This document shows, one piece after another, positions 51,709 through 60,453 of a stretch of DNA of 64,000 bases (within the stretch, counting starts at the first letter, position 1; every line of letters begins with the position of its first letter). This DNA comes from Acidimicrobiales bacterium. Lineage in GTDB: Bacteria; Actinomycetota; Acidimicrobiia; Acidimicrobiales; Iamiaceae. The DNA lies in contig DASZTW010000001.1 in NCBI GenBank assembly GCA_035547835.1, positions 1-64,000 of the forward strand, in the 5' to 3' direction. The notes beneath the pieces were generated by a model. The model was not told the origin of the DNA. It searched no databases and was given only the letters and a program-made list of their open reading frames with translations. The translations under genes were made by a program, and so were the position numbers.

Positions 51709-52014
51709 GTTCTGCGCCTCATTCCGGATCGGAAGGTACCGGACACCGCCCGTGAGAGGGTGGATCCCATTGATGGACAACGATTTCGCGCTCGCCCTCC
51801 TCCCCACCCCAGAGGGGATTCCTGGCAGCCCGAACGTTACGTTTCTACTACGAAACGGCGAACACCCGCCACCCCCACGAGCCCGGTTTTGTCACGAAAC
51901 GGCAACCCCGCGCCCACCCCCACCACCGTTCTGGGCTGAGAATTACGCGCTCCAACGCGTAGAAACCAGCCCAGAACGGGAGGTTTTTTGGCGGGTCCAG
52001 AACGGTTGTGCAGG
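51709..52014. other. 306-base intergenic region with repeated hairpins
   Basis: Besides the hairpin at 51926-51979 it holds CGTTTC-tactac-GAAACG (51840-51857), another CGAAACGG at about 51894, and a further copy of CCAGAACGG near 51997, so CCGTTCTGG occurs three times in 80 bases. No protein frame with homology was seen. It resembles a small REP-like or terminator-rich spacer. Confidence 0.5.
51926..51989. terminator. Large hairpin downstream of moaC, followed by T6
   Basis: CCGTTCTGGGCT (51926-51937) pairs perfectly with AGCCCAGAACGG (51968-51979), and an inner TACGCG/CGCGTA (51944-51949/51956-51961) extends the stem. T6 follows at 51984-51989 on the plus strand. The operon that needs a stop here is on the minus strand, which would see AAAAAA before the stem, so it may stop transcription from either side. 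Confidence 0.6.
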
Positions 52015-52623
52015 TCAGGACGGGTCGGGCAGGTCGTAGGCGCCGCCGTCGAGGGCGGCGTCGATCGATGCGTCGAGCGCCGCATCGCGCGACCCGTTCG
52101 ACGCCTCGCCGTCCGTCGACCCGACGTCCGGCGCGTCGCCAGGGGCCGCCACCCTCCGGTAGATGCCAGATCGGCCCCCGGTCTTCTCCCACAGCGCGAT
52201 GTCGCCGATGACCATCGAACGGTCCGCCGACTTGCACATGTCGTAGATCGTGAGGCACGCGACCGAGCAGGCGGTCAGGGCTTCCATCTCCACGCCCGTC
52301 CGGTCGACGGTGTCGACTTGGGCTTCGACTTCGACGAAGTGATCCTCGATCCGGAAGTTGATGAACACCGAGCCGAGCAACACCGGGTGGCACAGCGGGA
52401 TGAGATCGGGCGCGCGCTTGGCCGCCTGGATCCCGGCCACGCGAGCAACCGCCAACACATCACCCTTGGTGACGGCACCACGGGCGATCAGCGCGGTGGT
52501 CTCCGGCGCCATGTGCACGCGACCGCGGGCCACCGCCCGGCGATGGCTGGGCTCCTTGGGTGTGACGTCGACCATGCGTGCCCGGCCCAACGGATCCAGA
52601 TGGGTGAGCCCCCGTTCAGCCAT
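52015..52623 (-). CDS. moaC: Cyclic pyranopterin monophosphate synthase MoaC
   Basis: 202 residues. MoaC converts the GTP-derived precursor from MoaA into cyclic pyranopterin monophosphate for the molybdenum cofactor. DLIPLCHPVLL, EAQVDTVDRTGVEMEALTACSVACLTIYDMCK and the SGIYRR end are diagnostic. About 35 extra C-terminal residues are acidic and Asp/Ala-rich (AALDASIDAALDGG). TAGACT at 52630-52635 lies six bases before the ATG, inside the end of mobA, so it may also have its own leaderless promoter. moaA is not in the window. Confidence 0.94.
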   Translation of the reverse strand: MAERGLTHLDPLGRARMVDVTPKEPSHRRAVARGRVHMAPETTALIARGAVTKGDVLAVARVAGIQAAKRAPDLIPLCHPVLLGSVFINFRIEDHFVEVEAQVDTVDRTGVEMEALTACSVACLTIYDMCKSADRSMVIGDIALWEKTGGRSGIYRRVAAPGDAPDVGSTDGEASNGSRDAALDASIDAALDGGAYDLPDPS

Positions 52624-52632
52624 GGACCAAGT

Positions 52633-53310
52633 CTACGGATCGGGGTGCGTCAAGGCAGGTCCGGTCCGCGGTGGGGGCTCGGGCGGCGCTTCATCGAGGT
52701 CGACCCACGGCGCCGGCCCCGCCGCGGGCTCCACCAGGCGCACCGGAGCGACCCGGCGCCCGGACACCAGGTCCCGCATCGAACGGCCGGCTGGCGGGGC
52801 ATGCTCGGCCAGCGCATCGACGAGGGCCGCAGCCCGCCAGGCGCCGAGCAGGTACTGGTGGCGACCCGCGTCGTCGACGGCGAGCGCCACGTCGACGGGC
52901 GCGGGTCCGGGCCTCGACCGGATGGCGGCGACGAGCGAGCCCAGCGCGCCGACGGTCAGGTACGGCAGGTCGCCGGCGAGCACCAACACCGGCCGCGCCT
53001 CGTCGTCGAAGCCCGAGCCCGACGCTCGGAGGTGGGCGATGCCCGCAGCCAGCCCTGCCACCGGTCCCCCGCCTGCAGGCGACTCGCGGACGGTCGTCCA
53101 GCCGTCGGTGATCCCGGCGCGCTCGGGGCCGACCACGACGACCGGGCCGGCACCGGCACCGGCCAGCGCGTCGAGGACGCGGGACAGCACCGCGCGACCG
53201 TCGAGGTCGTGGACGAGCTTGTCCCGGTCCTTGAACCGTCGTGCCGCGCCCCCGGCCAGCACCACCGCAGCCGCGCCGGCCGCTTCCGTGCCGGACGCCT
53301 CGGTGCTCAC
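52633..53310 (-). CDS. mobA: Molybdenum cofactor guanylyltransferase MobA-like
   Basis: 225 residues. VVLAGGAARRFKDRDKL is the nucleotide-binding start of MobA (the usual GG-x-S-x-R-x-G-x-DK with small changes) and VLVLAGDLPYLT holds the metal-binding Asp. MobA attaches GMP to molybdopterin to make the bis-MGD form used by enzymes like the oxidoreductase upstream in this operon. GTG 53310 overlaps the HPP gene stop (GTGA). Confidence 0.85.
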   Translation of the reverse strand: MSTEASGTEAAGAAAVVLAGGAARRFKDRDKLVHDLDGRAVLSRVLDALAGAGAGPVVVVGPERAGITDGWTTVRESPAGGGPVAGLAAGIAHLRASGSGFDDEARPVLVLAGDLPYLTVGALGSLVAAIRSRPGPAPVDVALAVDDAGRHQYLLGAWRAAALVDALAEHAPPAGRSMRDLVSGRRVAPVRLVEPAAGPAPWVDLDEAPPEPPPRTGPALTHPDP

Positions 53311-53957
53311 GAGGGCGGGGCCGGACGGGGCGACCACCAGGGGTAGTCGACGCCCGCCAGCCGGTTGATCACCAGGCCTTGTCCGGCGAGCAGGGCCACC
53401 GCCACCATCAGGACGCCCAACTGCGTCGGGGTGTGCAAGATGCCGAGCGACACGATCAACGTGGTGGCGCCCGCGGGCGGATGCGGCACTTTGAGCCACG
53501 CCATGAGCCCGCTCGTGAGACCCAGCGAGAGAGCTGCCGCGCCGACGCGCGCCGGGGTCACCCCATGGGCGAGGGCGGGGCCCGCGTCGGTGAGGCCGAA
53601 CGCCACGAGCGACCCGTAGCCCGCCGCCGCGCCGATCAGATGACCGCACAAGGTGTTGCGAGGCGACGCCGAAGGCTGGGTCGGTGTGTAAAAGAGCAGG
53701 AACGCCGTCGGCCCGAGCGACGGGAAGATCAGTGGCTGGCCGGTGGCCCACGCCGCCGCCGACATCAGCGCGATCGAGACGACCCCGTTGACGAACGAGA
53801 ACAGGCCGAGCACCGCCGTCGACGAGTGGCGCTGCTGCAGGGCGGGCAGCCGGGCCCGCTGGGCAAGCCCGGCGACCACCGACGCCATGTCGCCGCCGAT
53901 GGGCCCGACTCGGCGGGGGCTCGGCGACCGGCCCGGCGGCGTTTGCTCTGAAGTCAT
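53307..53957 (-). CDS. HPP family membrane protein
   Basis: 216 residues, about five membrane helices, with the name-giving motif in VPHPPAGATTLIVSLG and LIFPSLGPTAFLLF. HPP proteins of cyanobacteria and chloroplasts carry nitrite. Here it lies inside the molybdoenzyme operon, which would fit export or import of an oxyanion substrate or product. The assignment as nitrite transporter is by family only. Confidence 0.87.
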   Translation of the reverse strand: MTSEQTPPGRSPSPRRVGPIGGDMASVVAGLAQRARLPALQQRHSSTAVLGLFSFVNGVVSIALMSAAAWATGQPLIFPSLGPTAFLLFYTPTQPSASPRNTLCGHLIGAAAGYGSLVAFGLTDAGPALAHGVTPARVGAAALSLGLTSGLMAWLKVPHPPAGATTLIVSLGILHTPTQLGVLMVAVALLAGQGLVINRLAGVDYPWWSPRPAPPS

Positions 53958-53981
53958 CGCTCCGCGGGGCCCGACGGCCGG

Positions 53982-54356
53982 TCAGCCCGGCCCTGGGCGC
54001 CGGTTGGCCGTCGGCTCGTACAACCCGCTGGTCTGGGTGGTGGCGTGAGGCCCGCTGCCCTCCTGGCGTGGTGCCGGGTGCACGAAGACCAGCGCCAGCA
54101 CCACGACGAACGACGCGGCCGAGAACGCGAACAACGCCCAGGCCTGTCCCGTGTAACCGAGCAAGTAGCGGTCGAGCCCAACCACCAGCGCCCACAACTG
54201 GCCGAACACCACCGACGCGGTGAGCACGATGCGGGTCACGAGACCGGTCTTGACGCCCTCTTCCCGGTCGAGCGCCGGGCGACCCGGCAACGTGCGGACC
54301 GGCAGCGGCGGCGGCGGTGGCTCCTCGATCGGCGGGATGATCCGGTGGGTCGGCAC
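53982..54356 (-). CDS. Two-helix membrane protein of the molybdoenzyme operon
   Basis: 124 residues: a Pro-rich N-terminus (IIPPIEEPPPPPLPV), two membrane helices (TRIVLTASVVFGQLWALVVGL and WALFAFSAASFVVVLALVFV) and a short polar tail. Not recognised. GTG 54356 lies one base after the Rieske stop, so it is tightly coupled; a small anchor or assembly subunit of the complex is likely. Confidence 0.75.
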   Translation of the reverse strand: MPTHRIIPPIEEPPPPPLPVRTLPGRPALDREEGVKTGLVTRIVLTASVVFGQLWALVVGLDRYLLGYTGQAWALFAFSAASFVVVLALVFVHPAPRQEGSGPHATTQTSGLYEPTANRRPGPG

Positions 54357-54357
54357 G

Positions 54358-54951
54358 TCAGCCCTTCCCCGTGCCTCGGATCGCGCCTTCACCGATCGCC
54401 ACGATCGCGTCGCCGCGGCGTTCGAGACGGATGGCGGGCAGCGGCCGATCGGGTGGACCTTTGGTCGGGTCCCCGGTGACGGGGTTGAAGTGTCCGTCGT
54501 GGCAGGGACAGAACAGCTCGTGGCGCAACGGCTTCCAGAGGACTTCACACGACAGGTGGGTGCACACCGCGGAGTACGCCACCCACGTGTCGGCATCGAG
54601 GTGCAACAGCATCGCGGGGTCCTTGCCGGTGGGATAGCCAAAGCGGACCTGGCCACCGACCGGCACTTGCGACGCGTGATCGGTGATGACCACTTCCTTG
54701 GTGGCGCCTTGCGTTCGACGCTCGAACACCCCCGCCGCGACGGCGAGGCTGCCGCCGGCCAGCCCGCCCGACAGCACGGCCAGGATCTTGAGGTAGTCGC
54801 GCCGCGTGACGAGCGCGTCAGTGGTCAGCCGTTCGATGCGCTCGGCCACGAGCTCGGACTGCGGCGTGCGGACCGACACCGGCGTGTCGGCCGTCGGCGG
54901 GTCGGACCGACCACCCGGCCCGGCCGAGCCAGGAGGGCCCTGCACGCTCAC
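54358..54951 (-). CDS. Rieske [2Fe-2S] protein with Tat-type signal
   Basis: 197 residues. After a 50-residue polar N-terminus comes TRRDYLK followed by a hydrophobic stretch (ILAVLSGGLAGGSLAVAAG), a twin-arginine signal or anchor. The Rieske domain has CTHLSC and CPCHDGHF, giving two Cys and two His ligands. It probably sits on the outer membrane face and passes electrons to or from the neighbouring complex. GTG 54951 overlaps the previous stop (GTGA). Confidence 0.92.
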   Translation of the reverse strand: MSVQGPPGSAGPGGRSDPPTADTPVSVRTPQSELVAERIERLTTDALVTRRDYLKILAVLSGGLAGGSLAVAAGVFERRTQGATKEVVITDHASQVPVGGQVRFGYPTGKDPAMLLHLDADTWVAYSAVCTHLSCEVLWKPLRHELFCPCHDGHFNPVTGDPTKGPPDRPLPAIRLERRGDAIVAIGEGAIRGTGKG

Positions 54952-55520
54952 GGCGCCACCGCCGGCAACGGGATCAGCGCGATGGGCTCGTCGACGACGA
55001 ACCAGTTCCCGGTCTGCACCTGCTGGTTGCCGAACTGGAAGACGTCGGTGACGGTGCGACCGGGGCGGGCAGCCCGCACTTCCGCCTCGGTGCCGTAGTA
55101 CAGGGCATCGGACGGGCACACCGTGGCGCACATCGGTCCGAGGCCCACCGACGTGCGGTCGTAACAGAGGTTGCACTTGTACGCGAGCTGCTCCTCGACG
55201 TCGAACTTCGGCACGCCCCACGGGCAGGCGTGCACGCAGTTCGTGCAACCGATGCACCGCGACACGTCGGGCGTGTGCACCACGCCCTCGTCACTCACGA
55301 GGATCGCGTCGACGGGGCAGACCTGCGCGCACGGAGCCACCGGGTCCGAACAGTGCATGCACACGGTCGGCAGCGAGGCGGTGGATTCGCCGCGGTCGAG
55401 GAAGTCCAAGTTCATCAGCGACTTGCCACGGTGGCTGTCGCACTCGCGGCAGGCTGCGACACACCCGCCGCACCCGATGCACCGCGACGGGTCGACGAAG
55501 ATCGACCGTTCCATCGTCAT
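54948..55520 (-). CDS. Four-cluster [4Fe-4S] electron transfer subunit
   Basis: 190 residues with four groups of cysteines: CIGCGGCVAAC, CMHCSDPVAPCAQVCP, CIGCTNCVHACP and CNLCYDRTSVGLGPMCATVCP. This is the beta-subunit layout (as in FdhB, NarH, DmsB relatives) that wires a molybdenum subunit to a membrane partner. No signal peptide. It overlaps the catalytic gene (ATGA) and the Rieske gene (GTGA), so the three are translated as a unit. Confidence 0.93.
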   Translation of the reverse strand: MTMERSIFVDPSRCIGCGGCVAACRECDSHRGKSLMNLDFLDRGESTASLPTVCMHCSDPVAPCAQVCPVDAILVSDEGVVHTPDVSRCIGCTNCVHACPWGVPKFDVEEQLAYKCNLCYDRTSVGLGPMCATVCPSDALYYGTEAEVRAARPGRTVTDVFQFGNQQVQTGNWFVVDEPIALIPLPAVAP

Positions 55521-57760
55521 GGTTCGCTCCCTTCGGCGATCACCGGCGGCGGGGTGACGGGCGACAGGGGCTCGTCGGTGGCCTCGATCCGCACGGCACA
55601 GCTCTTGTAGTTGGGGATCCAGCTCTTGGGATCGAACCGCGGGATCGTGAGCTGGTTCGCCTCCACCGGCACCGTCCAGTGGTACGGCACGAACACGGTG
55701 TCGGGCCGGATCGTGCGGGTGACGAGCGCGGGCACCACGATCGAGCCCCGTCGGGTGGTGACCCGCACCGGCGCGTCGTGCACGATGCCGAGCGCGGCGG
55801 CCGTCTCAGGGTGCACTTCGACCCACGGCCGAGGCGTCTGGTCGGTGAGGTACCCGAGCCGGCGCGTCTGGTTGCCCGACAGGTACTGGGCCACGTTGCG
55901 ACCAGTGGTGAGCCGCATCGGGAACTCGTCGTCGGGCGCCTCGGCCAGCTCCACGTCGGGCACCGCGTTGAACCGCGCTCTGCCGTCGTCGTAGTGCGAG
56001 TAGCGGCCGTCGGTGAACAGGCGGGGCGTGCCGGGGTGGTCCTCGGTGGGGCACGGCCAGGCGATCGGCCCTTCCTGCTCGAGTCGCTCGTACGTGATGC
56101 CGGCGTAGTCGGCCCGGCCCCCGGCTGACGCGACCCGGATCTCGTCGAACACGTCGCGCGCGCCTTGGTACGGGAAGTACTGCCCACGGCCCAGCCGCCG
56201 GGCCAGCTCGCACAGGATCCAGATGTCGTCGCGTGCCTCGCCTGGTGGGTCGACGGCCTTGTTGATCTTGCACACCAACGCGTCGGAGTTGGCAATCGTG
56301 CCTTCGCTCTCAGCCCAGGCCGACCCCGGCAACACGACGTCGGCCAACAGCGCGGACTCCGACAAGAAGATGTCGATCACGACGTACAAGTCGAGGCCGG
56401 TCAGGATCCGGCGGGTGCGGGCTTCGTCGGGCCACGACACGATCGGGTTCGAGCAGAGGTTGACCAGACCCCGGATCTCGCCGGCTTCCATCTTCTCGCT
56501 CATCGCGAAGATCGGTACGCCCGCCTCGGGCATCTCGGTGGGGTCGACGCCCCACACGCGAGCAGTGTGCTCGATGGCACCGGGATCGTGATAGTGCCGC
56601 TGGCCGGGGAGCTGGTCGCACTTCTGGCCGTGCTCGCGGCCACCCTGGCCGTTGCCCTGACCGGTGATCGTGCCGTAGCCGGCGCCGGGCCGCCCGAGGT
56701 TGCCGGTGGCCAGGCACAAGTTGATGGCCGCCATGGCGTTGCGAGACCCCATGATGTGGTGCTCGAGGCCGCGGGCGTGGTGGATCATGGCGTTGCCGGC
56801 TCGCCCGTACAGGCGGGCGGCCTTGCGGATGTCGTCAGCGGGCACCCCGCACACCTGTTCCGCACGCTCCGGGGTCCAGTCCCGCACCGCGTCGACCGCG
56901 TCATCGAAGCCGAGCGTGTGGGTCGCCACGAACTCGCGGTCGACCAGGTCGTCAGCGACCAGCACGTGGAGCATCGCGTTCAGCAACGCCGCGTCCGTGC
57001 CGGGTCGGACCGGGAGGTGCAACTGGGCCACCCGGGCGAGTTGGGTCTCGCGGGGGTCGGCCACGATCAACGTGCCGCCCCGGTCGATGACCTCCCACAT
57101 CCAGCGGATGAAGATCGGGAAGGTCTCGCCGATGTTGGCGCCGAGCACGAACACGAGATCGGACTCGGCGCAGTCCGTGAGCGGATTGGCGGTGCGGTCG
57201 ATGTCGAACGAGGCGTAGTTGGCCACGCCCGCCGACACCATGCACATGCGGCCGTTGTAATCCGTGTACCTGGTGCCCATTCCGAGCCGGGCGAACTTCC
57301 CGATCACGTACGACTTCTCGGTGGTGATCGAGGCGCCGCCGTACATCCCCATGGCGTCCTTGCCGTGCTCGGCCTGGATGGCCTGGATCCGGCTGACCGT
57401 GAAGTCGAGCGCTTCGTCCCAGGTGGCCCGGTGCAGCTCGCCGTCGGCGCCGCGCACCAACGGGTGGCGCAGCCGTTCGGGATGGCTGATCTGCTGGTAG
57501 GCGCTGACGCCCTTGGGGCAGAGCTTGCCCTTGTTGTGCGTGTCCATCCGGGGCTCGACACCCACCACCCGGTCGCCCGACACGCGCAGGTGCATGCCGC
57601 ACTGCACCCCGCAGAACGCGCAGTGCGTGGGCACCAGCCGGTCGGGACGGTCGGTCTCCCAGTCGCCGGCCGGCTCCTTGCCCGCCCCGTGGAGGTCACC
57701 GACGCCCGGCGGGGTGGGCATCCGGTAGCCGCGGGGTGCGGAGGGGCGACGGGGGCTCAC
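55517..57760 (-). CDS. Molybdopterin oxidoreductase, NapA/NasA/FdhF clade, Cys as likely Mo ligand
   Basis: 747-residue bis-MGD enzyme. The N-terminal [4Fe-4S] site is CAFCGVQC...KLCPKG; the likely Mo ligand is Cys in DYNGRMCMVSAG, in the place of (seleno)cysteine of formate dehydrogenases and the Cys of NapA/NasA; the C-terminal dinucleotide-binding domain (RLTTGRNVAQYLSGNQTRR; VPYHWT) is complete. No Tat signal, so it is probably cytoplasmic. GRMCM resembles assimilatory nitrate reductases; formate dehydrogenase is the main alternative. GTG 57760 overlaps the membrane subunit gene (GTGA). Confidence 0.88.
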   Translation of the reverse strand: MSPRRPSAPRGYRMPTPPGVGDLHGAGKEPAGDWETDRPDRLVPTHCAFCGVQCGMHLRVSGDRVVGVEPRMDTHNKGKLCPKGVSAYQQISHPERLRHPLVRGADGELHRATWDEALDFTVSRIQAIQAEHGKDAMGMYGGASITTEKSYVIGKFARLGMGTRYTDYNGRMCMVSAGVANYASFDIDRTANPLTDCAESDLVFVLGANIGETFPIFIRWMWEVIDRGGTLIVADPRETQLARVAQLHLPVRPGTDAALLNAMLHVLVADDLVDREFVATHTLGFDDAVDAVRDWTPERAEQVCGVPADDIRKAARLYGRAGNAMIHHARGLEHHIMGSRNAMAAINLCLATGNLGRPGAGYGTITGQGNGQGGREHGQKCDQLPGQRHYHDPGAIEHTARVWGVDPTEMPEAGVPIFAMSEKMEAGEIRGLVNLCSNPIVSWPDEARTRRILTGLDLYVVIDIFLSESALLADVVLPGSAWAESEGTIANSDALVCKINKAVDPPGEARDDIWILCELARRLGRGQYFPYQGARDVFDEIRVASAGGRADYAGITYERLEQEGPIAWPCPTEDHPGTPRLFTDGRYSHYDDGRARFNAVPDVELAEAPDDEFPMRLTTGRNVAQYLSGNQTRRLGYLTDQTPRPWVEVHPETAAALGIVHDAPVRVTTRRGSIVVPALVTRTIRPDTVFVPYHWTVPVEANQLTIPRFDPKSWIPNYKSCAVRIEATDEPLSPVTPPPVIAEGSEP

Positions 57761-58800
57761 CGGGCGAAGCTCTTTCCGCTCACGTCGAAGAACGCCCGGC
57801 CCCGCGCCCGACGCCGGCACCGAGGGCACAGCTCGGTGAGGTGGCTCGGCAGCCCCTCGTCGGCGAGCCGGTAGTCCTGGCCGAGCTCGTCAAGCGTGGC
57901 TTGCAGGTCCGACAAGAAGACCGGGGGCGCCAGAGGTTCACCGCACTCCGCGCAGGGTTGGCGCCCGGCCTTTGCGCTCACCTCCGTGTAGAGCTGGATG
58001 CCGACCGACGCGGGCCGTTGCAGCACGTGGAAGAACTTCCCGAACGGGATGAACACCAGCGCGAACACGACCGAGGCCATGTGCACGATCGCCAGAAAGT
58101 CGTAGTTCGAGCCGTGGAAGAACATCTCGTCGAGCGTCAACAAGACGCCGGTCGCCGAGATGACCATGAGCATCAGCAGCGGCACCATGTCGTAGCCCAG
58201 CGTCTGGGTCGACATGACCCCGCGGTCACGGAAGCGGCGCCACAAGAAGATGCTGGCGCCGACGATCACGAGCACCGCCGAGTAGTCGAGGGCGTGGAAC
58301 GCCGACCAGGCCAGGAACCCGCTGGTCGGCAAGTTCACGGTGCCGAAGCCGAACACGTAGATGCGGTAGTGGTCGAAACTGTGGGGTGCGAGACGGAAGC
58401 TGAGCCATCCGAACACGAGCGGGAACGTGATCAGCGTGGCCGTGACCACGCCCCAGAAGAGGCATTGATGCGCGACCCATCGCATCACGCCACGGCGCCG
58501 GATGAACCCTTGGCCCAGGAGCTGACCCCCGACCGCCCGGGGCAGCAGCGCCGGCAGCGAGCGGAACGCGCGGGGCGACGCGGCAAGCTGCCAACCCCGC
58601 CGCCAGTAGCGACGGGTCGACGGCATCCGCAGCCAGCGCGCGTAGCGGGCCACGACCGCGAACGTGAGTGCCACCACCGCCACGGCGTAACCGATGAGGG
58701 CCGAGTCGAAGACGTGGAACCGCTCGGACCCGAGCCAGATCAGCAACGCCAGCACCACGGCTGCGGCCAGACCCCACGCCCGCACCCGCAGCGAGACCAT
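57757..58800 (-). CDS. NarI/DsrM-like membrane cytochrome b subunit with CxxC/CxxC tail
   Basis: 347 residues. About five to seven helices carry histidines suited for haem b (VAHQCLFWG, SAFHALDYS, AIVHMASVV, KFFHVLQRP), as in NarI and heterodisulfide-reductase-type membrane subunits. After the last helix a soluble tail of about 80 residues has CAECGEP and LCPRCRRR, a rubredoxin- or zinc-ribbon-like pair that typical NarI lacks. First gene of the operon. Start ATG 58800; a longer reading is possible. It should exchange electrons with quinones. Confidence 0.8.
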   Translation of the reverse strand: MVSLRVRAWGLAAAVVLALLIWLGSERFHVFDSALIGYAVAVVALTFAVVARYARWLRMPSTRRYWRRGWQLAASPRAFRSLPALLPRAVGGQLLGQGFIRRRGVMRWVAHQCLFWGVVTATLITFPLVFGWLSFRLAPHSFDHYRIYVFGFGTVNLPTSGFLAWSAFHALDYSAVLVIVGASIFLWRRFRDRGVMSTQTLGYDMVPLLMLMVISATGVLLTLDEMFFHGSNYDFLAIVHMASVVFALVFIPFGKFFHVLQRPASVGIQLYTEVSAKAGRQPCAECGEPLAPPVFLSDLQATLDELGQDYRLADEGLPSHLTELCPRCRRRARGRAFFDVSGKSFAR

Positions 58801-59056
58801 CCAGCGCGTGCGGCGACTCGGTGTGGGGTGCGTGGCCAACGGCGATCTCCCAGCCTCGGGGCGGGACGTGGTCGACCTTACGCGGCGCGGCACCCGAGGG
58901 CCGATCGCGAGCGACGGCGGCCCTTCCTCGCAGCGACCCGCGGTGGCGACGTGGCGGCCCGCAGCGGCGAGCCGGAACGAGGGCCGCGTCGCAGCGACCA
59001 GACTGCACGCCCATGTTCCTCTGCGAGGCGCAGGACTCCGTGCTCGCGACATCAAG

Positions 59057-60385
59057 ATGGTGAGCGCGTCGGGCACCGGTGGTGCGGCGAACGAGGTCGC
59101 CGCCGACGAGCTCGTGCGTCGCGACCTCGCCACGGTCTGGCATCCGTACGCGCCGATGCCCGCTGCGCTGCCACCTCTGGCGGTCGTCGCTGCCGAGGGC
59201 ACCCGGCTCCAGCTCGCCGACGGGCGCGAGGTGATCGACGGGATGTCGTCGTGGTGGGCGGCGATCCACGGCTACCGGCACCCCGTGCTCGACCGGGCGG
59301 TGCGGGCGCAACTCGACGACATGGCCCACGTGATGTTCGGCGGTCTCACCCATCGACCAGCCGTCGAGCTGGCCGAGCTCCTGGTGTCGATCACCCCCGG
59401 CGACCTCCGGCACGTGTTCTTCTGCGACTCGGGGTCGGTTGCCGTGGAGGTCGCCATCAAGATGGCGCTCCAGTTCTGGTCCGGCCGCGGGCATCCGAAG
59501 CGGCGCCGCCTGCTGACGGTGCGATCCGGCTACCACGGCGACACGTTCGGGGCGATGGCGATCTGCGACCCGGTCACGGGGATGCACCACCTCTTCGCCG
59601 GCAGCCTTCAATCGCATCTGTTCGCACCGGCGCCGGAGCCGGCGTTCGGCGAGCCTTTCGACGAATCACATGTGGCCGAGCTGTCGGACCTGCTCGCCGC
59701 GCACCGAGACGAGGTCGCTGCCGTGATCCTCGAGCCGGTCGTGCAAGGCGCAGGTGGGATGCGCTTCTACTCCCCCGACTACCTCGCGGCCGTTCGGCGG
59801 CTGTGCGACGAGCACGACACGCTGCTCATCGCCGACGAGATCGCCACCGGCTTCGGACGGTCCGGGCGCCTCTTCGGTTGCGACCACGCGGCCGTGGCTC
59901 CCGACATCTTGTGCCTGGGGAAGGCAATGACCGGCGGCTATCTCTCCATGGCGGCCACGCTGTGCACGCCCGCGGTGGCCGACGGGGTGAGCCGCGCTGC
60001 GAGCGGCGCGCTCATGCACGGGCCGACGTTCATGGCCAACCCGTTGGGGTGTGCGGTCTCCCTCGCCTCGATCCGGCTGCTGCTCGGCCAGCCCTGGGCC
60101 GATCGTGTCGCCACCATCGACGCCGGCCTCCGGCTCGGGCTCGCGCCGGTCGCCGCGCATCCTGCCGTGGCCGATGTCCGGGTGCTCGGTGCCATCGGCG
60201 TGATCGAGTGCGCAGCCCCGTTGCCGATGGCCGCGATGCAGGACGTCTTCCTCGAACACGGCGTGTGGCTGCGCCCGTTCGGCCGGCTCGTGTACACGAT
60301 GCCGCCCTATGTGGCCACCGACGACGACGTCGCCCGCATCGCCGCCGCCATGGTCGACGTCATCGCCCGCGTCTCACCCTCCTGA
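59057..60385 (+). CDS. bioA: Adenosylmethionine-8-amino-7-oxononanoate aminotransferase
   Basis: 442 residues. BioA makes 7,8-diaminopelargonate from KAPA using SAM. WHPYAPM at the start, MSSWWAAIHGY, IADEIATGFGRSG and the PLP lysine in CLGKAMTGGYL are typical. The 256 bases between it and the divergent cytochrome gene hold no recognisable operator. It converges on bioB. Confidence 0.95.
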   Translation: MVSASGTGGAANEVAADELVRRDLATVWHPYAPMPAALPPLAVVAAEGTRLQLADGREVIDGMSSWWAAIHGYRHPVLDRAVRAQLDDMAHVMFGGLTHRPAVELAELLVSITPGDLRHVFFCDSGSVAVEVAIKMALQFWSGRGHPKRRRLLTVRSGYHGDTFGAMAICDPVTGMHHLFAGSLQSHLFAPAPEPAFGEPFDESHVAELSDLLAAHRDEVAAVILEPVVQGAGGMRFYSPDYLAAVRRLCDEHDTLLIADEIATGFGRSGRLFGCDHAAVAPDILCLGKAMTGGYLSMAATLCTPAVADGVSRAASGALMHGPTFMANPLGCAVSLASIRLLLGQPWADRVATIDAGLRLGLAPVAAHPAVADVRVLGAIGVIECAAPLPMAAMQDVFLEHGVWLRPFGRLVYTMPPYVATDDDVARIAAAMVDVIARVSPS

Positions 60386-60389
60386 TCCC

Positions 60390-60436
60390 TTCCGCGCGTG
60401 GGAAGCAACCGCCGCGGTGGGATCTCCCGCGCGGAA
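60390..60436. terminator. Hairpin between convergent bioA and bioB
   Basis: TTCCGCGCG (60390-60398) pairs perfectly with CGCGCGGAA (60428-60436) across 29 bases, within the 68-base gap between the two stop codons. It probably ends transcription from both sides. Confidence 0.5.
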
Positions 60437-60453
60437 CGGGGGGTCTTCGGTGA

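Noticed and set aside
51848-52393. Minus-strand frame overlapping moaC and the hairpin region
   Set aside because: It is a frame-shifted reading of moaC that continues through the terminator-like hairpin; no motif.
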